64,000 nucleotides of DNA from Streptomyces sp. NBC_01471. GTDB taxonomy: Bacteria; Actinomycetota; Actinomycetes; Streptomycetales; Streptomycetaceae. The DNA is taken from NCBI RefSeq assembly GCF_041438865.1, contig NZ_CP109450.1, forward strand, positions 4,106,001 through 4,170,000. Reading direction: 5' to 3'. Below the pieces are notes generated by a model. The model worked only from the letters and a program-made list of their open reading frames with translations, made no database searches and had not been told where the DNA came from. Each line of letters begins with the position of its first letter. The stretch's first letter is position 1. Below, piece by piece: positions 59,898 to 64,000 of this stretch. The position numbers and the translations under genes were made by a program.

Positions 59898-61322
59898 GTG
59901 GACAAAGTCGATTGCTCGTTGCCTCATGGGACAGTGACTGCTCCCCTCTCCCACGAGACGAACCCCGGGTCCGGCCAGGGACCCCGGACCGGCACACGCA
60001 TTCTCGTCGTCGGCGGCGGCTATGTCGGTCTGTACACGGCGCTGCGTCTCCAGCGGAAGCTGAAGGGCGGCGAAGCGGAGATCACCGTGGTCACCCCCGA
60101 CCCCTATATGACGTATCAGCCGTTCCTCCCCGAGGCCGCGGCCGGTTCCATCTCGCCCCGCCATGTCGTCGTGCCGCTCAGGCGGCTCCTCGACAGGTGC
60201 CGGATCGTCATCGGTGAAGCCACCGCCGTCAACCACGCCGAGCGCACCGCGACCGTCACCACCCTCGCGGGCCCCGAGGACGGGACCGGTGCGACAGAGA
60301 TCCCCTACGACGAACTCGTACTGGCCCCGGGATCCGTGTCCCGCACGCTGCCGATCCCAGGCCTCGCCGAGTACGGCATCGGCTTCAAGAGCATCGAGGA
60401 GGCCATCGGCCTGCGCAACCACGTCATCGAGCAGATGGACATCGCCTCGTCGACCCGCGACCCCGCGGTCCGCGATGCCGCGCTGACCTTCGTCTTCGTC
60501 GGCGGCGGCTACGCGGGGGTCGAAGCCCTCGCCGAGCTGGAGGACATGGCGCGCTACGCCTCGCGCTACTACCACAACGTCGACCGCGACGACATGAGCT
60601 GGATCCTGGTGGAGGCCGCCGACCGCATCCTGCCCGAAGTCGGCCACGAGATGGGCCAGTACGCGATCCGCGAGCTGCGCAACCGCAACATCGACGTCCG
60701 GCTGGAGACCCGGTTGGACAGCTGCGACCACCGGGTCGCCGTGCTGAGCGACGGCGCCCGCTTCCCCAACCGGACCCTCGTCTGGACCGCGGGCGTCAAA
60801 CCGAACCCGGTCCTCGCCGCCAGCGACCTCCCGCTCGACGCCCGCGGCCGGCTGCGCTGCACGGCCCAGCTCACCGTCGAAGGGACCGCTCACGCCTGGG
60901 CGGCGGGCGACGCGGCAGCCGTCCCCGACCTCACATCGGACGAGCCCGGCAGGGAGACCGCGCCCAACGCACAGCACGCAGTGCGCCAGGCGAAGGTCCT
61001 CGCCGAGAACATCGTCGCCTCACTGCACGGCAGGCCATTGCGCAACTACGCACACGCGTATGCGGGTTCGGTCGCCTCGCTCGGCCTCCACAAGGGTGTC
61101 GCCCACATCTACGGACGCAAGGTGAAGGGCTACCCTGCCTGGTTCATGCACCGCGCGTACCACCTCAGCCGTATACCCACCTTCAACCGGAAGGCCAAGG
61201 TCCTCGCCGAGTGGACGCTCGCCGGACTCTTCAAACGCGAGATCGTTTCGCTCGGCTCGCTGGAACACCCGCGGGCCGAATTCGAATGGGCCGCCGGCGG
61301 CGACCGCCCGCAGCGGGACTGA
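59898..61322 (+). CDS. ndh: Type II NADH dehydrogenase (NDH-2)
   Basis: A 474-residue flavoprotein that passes electrons from NADH to quinone at the inner face of the membrane without pumping protons. It has two Rossmann motifs, 'RILVVGGGYVGLYTALRLQ' (FAD, near 34) and 'FVFVGGGYAGVEALAELEDM' (NADH, near 197). 'YMTYQPFLPEAAAGSI', 'AWAAGDAAAVPD' and 'NAQHAVRQAKVLAENI' match the quinone-side and FAD sites. The C-terminal helices probably bind the membrane. GTG 59898 is the long start; GTG 59934 is an alternative closer to the fold. It diverges from atrA. Confidence 0.93.
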   Translation: MDKVDCSLPHGTVTAPLSHETNPGSGQGPRTGTRILVVGGGYVGLYTALRLQRKLKGGEAEITVVTPDPYMTYQPFLPEAAAGSISPRHVVVPLRRLLDRCRIVIGEATAVNHAERTATVTTLAGPEDGTGATEIPYDELVLAPGSVSRTLPIPGLAEYGIGFKSIEEAIGLRNHVIEQMDIASSTRDPAVRDAALTFVFVGGGYAGVEALAELEDMARYASRYYHNVDRDDMSWILVEAADRILPEVGHEMGQYAIRELRNRNIDVRLETRLDSCDHRVAVLSDGARFPNRTLVWTAGVKPNPVLAASDLPLDARGRLRCTAQLTVEGTAHAWAAGDAAAVPDLTSDEPGRETAPNAQHAVRQAKVLAENIVASLHGRPLRNYAHAYAGSVASLGLHKGVAHIYGRKVKGYPAWFMHRAYHLSRIPTFNRKAKVLAEWTLAGLFKREIVSLGSLEHPRAEFEWAAGGDRPQRD

Positions 61323-61466
61323 CGCCGAGAGTGCCGCCGGTCACACTGGACGTGTGACCATAGGTGGTTCCAGATCAGCACAGAACACCCCGTACGACCC
61401 GGATCCCCCACCGGGTGAGCAGCAGGTCCCAGCCGTCCCGTCACGACAAACGAGGCTTGAAAAGCA

Positions 61467-63146
61467 GTGAACTTCACGCGCTGGAGCGCCCGGCTCCCCG
61501 GAACACAGCGCCGCGCCGCCGCGCGGACCGATCACAGTTCCGTGCCAGCAGCCCGCGGTGAGTCCGCCCAGCCCCCGGGCCCGGAAGCCGAGTTGACCGC
61601 TGACACCGACCGGCTTCCGGCGCTGGACGAGCTCTCCGTACGGGAGATCCTCGGCAGCCTGCCCGCACTGGTCGCCCTGGTGTACGGGACCGAGCACCGC
61701 GTCGCGTACGTCAACGACGCCTACACCGCGGCCTTCGGCACCCGCACCACCGGCGCGTGCGCGGCGGACGAACTGCCCGAACTCGCCGAGCTGGGGCTCC
61801 TCCCCCTGATGGACCAGGTACTGCGGAGCGGAACCCCCCGTACCGTCAAGTCGCGTCGCGTGCAGTCCGGTCCGGGTGCGGGCTCGTACACCGTGACCTG
61901 CACCCCGGTCCCCAACCTCCCGGAGCACGGCGGGGTCCTCGTCTTCGCCGCCGACGTCTCCGACCACGCCGACGCGGCCGAACGATTGCGGACCAGCGAG
62001 CGCAGACAGCGCGAAACGGCAGTCACCCTCCAGAGATCACTGCTGCCCCAGGAGCTGGAGCAGCCCGACGACCTGCGCATCGCGGCCACCTACCAGCCGG
62101 GCGGCACGGACGCGGCCGTCGGCGGCGACTGGTACGACGTGATCACCCTGGGCGCCGGGCGCACCGCCCTGGTCATCGGCGATGTCATGGGCCGCGGGGT
62201 CCGGGCCGCCGCGGTCATGGGCCAGCTGCGTACGGCAGTCCGGGCCTACGCCCGGCTCGACCTGCCCCCGCACGAGATCCTCCAGCTCCTGGACGGCCTC
62301 GCCTCCGAGATCGACGCCAACCAGATCGCCACCTGCCTCTACGCGGTCCACGACCCCAACGAGGGGCGCCTGGTCTACGCGTCGGCCGGCCATCTGCCGG
62401 TCCTGGTCAGGGACGAGGACGGCACGGTACGCCGCGCCGCCGACCCGACGGGGCCGCCGCTCGGGACGGGCGGCTGGCAGCACACATCGGACTCGATCGC
62501 GCTGCCGCCCGGCTCCGCCGCCGTGCTCTACACCGACGGCCTGGTGGAGCGCCGGGGTGAGGACATCGACGAGGGCGTGGCCGCTCTGGAGCGGGCTCTG
62601 TCCGGTGCGTCCGGTGCCCCGCAGGTCGTCTGCGACCGGCTGATCCGCTCGCTCGGCGTCACGGCCGAGCACGACGACGACGTCGCGGTCCTGGTCGTCC
62701 AGCATCCCGCGCGGACGGGCCCGGCCGCCGAGCTGTTCCACAACGCGGCGCTGGACCTGCTGGGCGGGGTGGAAGCGGCTCCGCGCGCGCGGGCCTTCGC
62801 CTCCGGCGTGCTGACGTCCTGGAGGTTTCACGTGGAACTGCACGATCTGGGCGTCATGGCAGCCAGCGAACTCGTGGCCAACTCCCTCCAGCACGGCACC
62901 CCGCCGATGCGGCTGCGGCTGCGCAGGACCGATCGCCGGCTGATCATCGAGGTGACGGACGGCGACGACCATCTGCCGCGCCGCCGCCGCGCGGAGCCCG
63001 CCGACGAGGCGGGCCGGGGTATCTCGATCATCGCGACGATCGCCTCGTCCTGGGGCTCCCGCCGTACACCGGGCGGCGGAAAGGCGGTCTGGTGCGAGTT
63101 CGCCCTCCCCGAGCACTCGGCGGACCGGCAGGGCTCTCTCCCGTAG
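61467..63146 (+). CDS. PAS-SpoIIE phosphatase-HATPase protein
   Basis: A 559-residue regulator with three parts: a PAS-like sensor (about 50-175: 'VREILGSLPALVALVYGTEHRVAYVNDAYTAAFG' in blocks), a SpoIIE/PP2C phosphatase ('AAVGGDWYDVITLG', 'VIGDVMGRGVRAAAVM', 'AVLYTDGLVERR', 'EHDDDVAVLVVQ'), and an RsbW-like ATPase domain at the C-terminus ('AASELVANSLQHG', 'DEAGRGISIIATIAS'). It can in principle both dephosphorylate and phosphorylate an anti-anti-sigma factor. GTG 61467 is the start. It lies 145 bases after ndh. Confidence 0.9.
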   Translation: MNFTRWSARLPGTQRRAAARTDHSSVPAARGESAQPPGPEAELTADTDRLPALDELSVREILGSLPALVALVYGTEHRVAYVNDAYTAAFGTRTTGACAADELPELAELGLLPLMDQVLRSGTPRTVKSRRVQSGPGAGSYTVTCTPVPNLPEHGGVLVFAADVSDHADAAERLRTSERRQRETAVTLQRSLLPQELEQPDDLRIAATYQPGGTDAAVGGDWYDVITLGAGRTALVIGDVMGRGVRAAAVMGQLRTAVRAYARLDLPPHEILQLLDGLASEIDANQIATCLYAVHDPNEGRLVYASAGHLPVLVRDEDGTVRRAADPTGPPLGTGGWQHTSDSIALPPGSAAVLYTDGLVERRGEDIDEGVAALERALSGASGAPQVVCDRLIRSLGVTAEHDDDVAVLVVQHPARTGPAAELFHNAALDLLGGVEAAPRARAFASGVLTSWRFHVELHDLGVMAASELVANSLQHGTPPMRLRLRRTDRRLIIEVTDGDDHLPRRRRAEPADEAGRGISIIATIASSWGSRRTPGGGKAVWCEFALPEHSADRQGSLP

Positions 63147-63194
63147 GCCTGCCGCCCCACCGGCCGTGAGCTGCTGTCTGCCAGGGGCCGGTCG

Positions 63195-64000
63195 TCAGTG
63201 CGGGGCAGCCGCCGGCTCCGGCAGATGCGACGCCACGACCCGCGAACCGTGTCCGAGCGACGGATTGTCCTGTACGGGGGTGAGCCGCCGCCCCAGCCGC
63301 AGGGCCAGCGTGGTGATGCCGAGGGAGAACACCACGAAGGTCGCGATGTACACGAGATGGGCCGAAGCCCCCATCGGCCCGCCGACAGCAGGTCCGATGG
63401 CCAGGGCCAGCTGCTTGACCAGCGCGAAGGCCGAGTTGTACTGACCGACCATGGAATCGGGCGCCAGATCGGCGACCAGCGGTGCGACGGTCGGGGACAG
63501 CATGGACTCCCCGAGCCCGAACAGCGCGTACGTCGAGATGAACGCGGCCGTCGCCATGGTCTGGCTGCCGTGCCCCAGCCCTGCGTACCCCGCGATGACC
63601 CAGGCGAACGCCCAGATGAGACCCACTACGGCGATCACCCGCGAGCGCCGCCGCTTCTCCACGACCTTCAGCACCACGAACTGCGCGACGACAATCACGG
63701 CCGTATTGGCGGCCAGCGCGATTCCGAGTGTCGACGGCTGAATTCCGGCGGCCTCGGTCCCGTAAGCGGCAAGCCCGGATTCGAATTGCCCATAACAAGC
63801 GAAGAAGACGACAAATCCGAGCACGCAGAGCTGCACCATCGCGCGGTGCCGCAGCAGTGCGCGCACTCCGCCGCCCTGGGGCTGCGGGGCCAGTTCAAGA
63901 CCGGGAGCGCGCGGCAGCCGGACCGAGGCCGCGATCCCGGCGAGCGCCAGGAACATCGCGGCTTCGATGGCGAAGAGCAGCGTGAAGCTACCGGGCCGGC
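63195..64000 (-). CDS. MFS transporter, C-terminal part
   Basis: The open frame runs off the right edge (268 codons shown, 5' end missing). It has at least seven membrane helices, with 'FGLGESMLSPTVAPLVADLAPDSMVGQYNSAFALVKQLALAIGPAVGG' in separate blocks, typical of the second half of DHA1-type major facilitator exporters. The hydrophilic segment near 'LELAPQPQGGGVRALLRHRA' is the central loop. The substrate is unknown. Confidence 0.88.
   Translation of the reverse strand, partial: RPGSFTLLFAIEAAMFLALAGIAASVRLPRAPGLELAPQPQGGGVRALLRHRAMVQLCVLGFVVFFACYGQFESGLAAYGTEAAGIQPSTLGIALAANTAVIVVAQFVVLKVVEKRRRSRVIAVVGLIWAFAWVIAGYAGLGHGSQTMATAAFISTYALFGLGESMLSPTVAPLVADLAPDSMVGQYNSAFALVKQLALAIGPAVGGPMGASAHLVYIATFVVFSLGITTLALRLGRRLTPVQDNPSLGHGSRVVASHLPEPAAAPH

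Overview
The window is high-GC actinobacterial DNA. Leaderless starts next to TANNNT -10 boxes, GGAGG-type ribosome sites, bldC, an AtrA-type TetR regulator, SpoIIE phosphatases and the gene order purF-purM-DUF3073-vdh-bldC-hrpA all point to a Streptomyces chromosome. From memory, and not checked against a database, the order resembles S. coelicolor from about SCO4084 to SCO4121, interrupted by one foreign element.

Left core (1-20.9 kb): a DUF805 fragment, a mycothiol-dependent isomerase-family protein, a META-domain lipoprotein, the purine genes purF and purM, a DUF3073 protein, valine dehydrogenase, the developmental regulator bldC, the helicase hrpA, a membrane protein, a tRNA-Glu/Asp/Phe cluster plus a separate identical tRNA-Asp, a metallophosphoesterase, a small metallopeptidase, a proline-rich lipoprotein, a DEAD-box RNA helicase with an RGG tail, and a VOC protein.

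Mobile element (21.0-42.7 kb): a 21.7 kb integrative mobilizable element sits in the 3' end of tRNA-Lys(TTT), bounded by perfect 48-bp repeats. Its backbone is a tyrosine integrase with an overlapping XRE regulator, an excisionase-like HTH protein, a DUF3631 ATPase, a DUF2637 membrane protein, MobC and a MobA-type relaxase. No FtsK/TraB translocase is visible. The cargo has three parts: a DUF4231/SLATT-like membrane protein at the left end; an OLD-family ATPase-nuclease at the right end; and between them a tightly coupled minus-strand operon of three glycosyltransferases (GT8, GT2, GT4), a PIG-L deacetylase, an APH-fold kinase and a P-loop kinase. That operon lies behind an XRE/TPR regulator and a resolvase-like protein lacking the catalytic motif, and a second APH-fold kinase converges on it. 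It is the best candidate here for an undescribed system: it looks like a path that builds, deacetylates and phosphorylates a small amino-sugar glycan.

Right core (42.7-64 kb): a DUF4232 lipoprotein, initiator tRNA-Met, a membrane SpoIIE phosphatase, an M23 peptidase behind a c-di-AMP (ydaO-type) riboswitch, an aldo/keto reductase, a PrsW-like protease, TrmB, an L-2-hydroxyglutarate oxidase, a sporulation-associated TPR regulator, a degenerate asparagine-synthase-like protein, a one-chain ECF sigma / zinc anti-sigma / membrane / NPCBM protein, AtrA, NDH-2, a PAS-SpoIIE-HATPase protein, and the 3' part of an MFS transporter gene that runs off the window.
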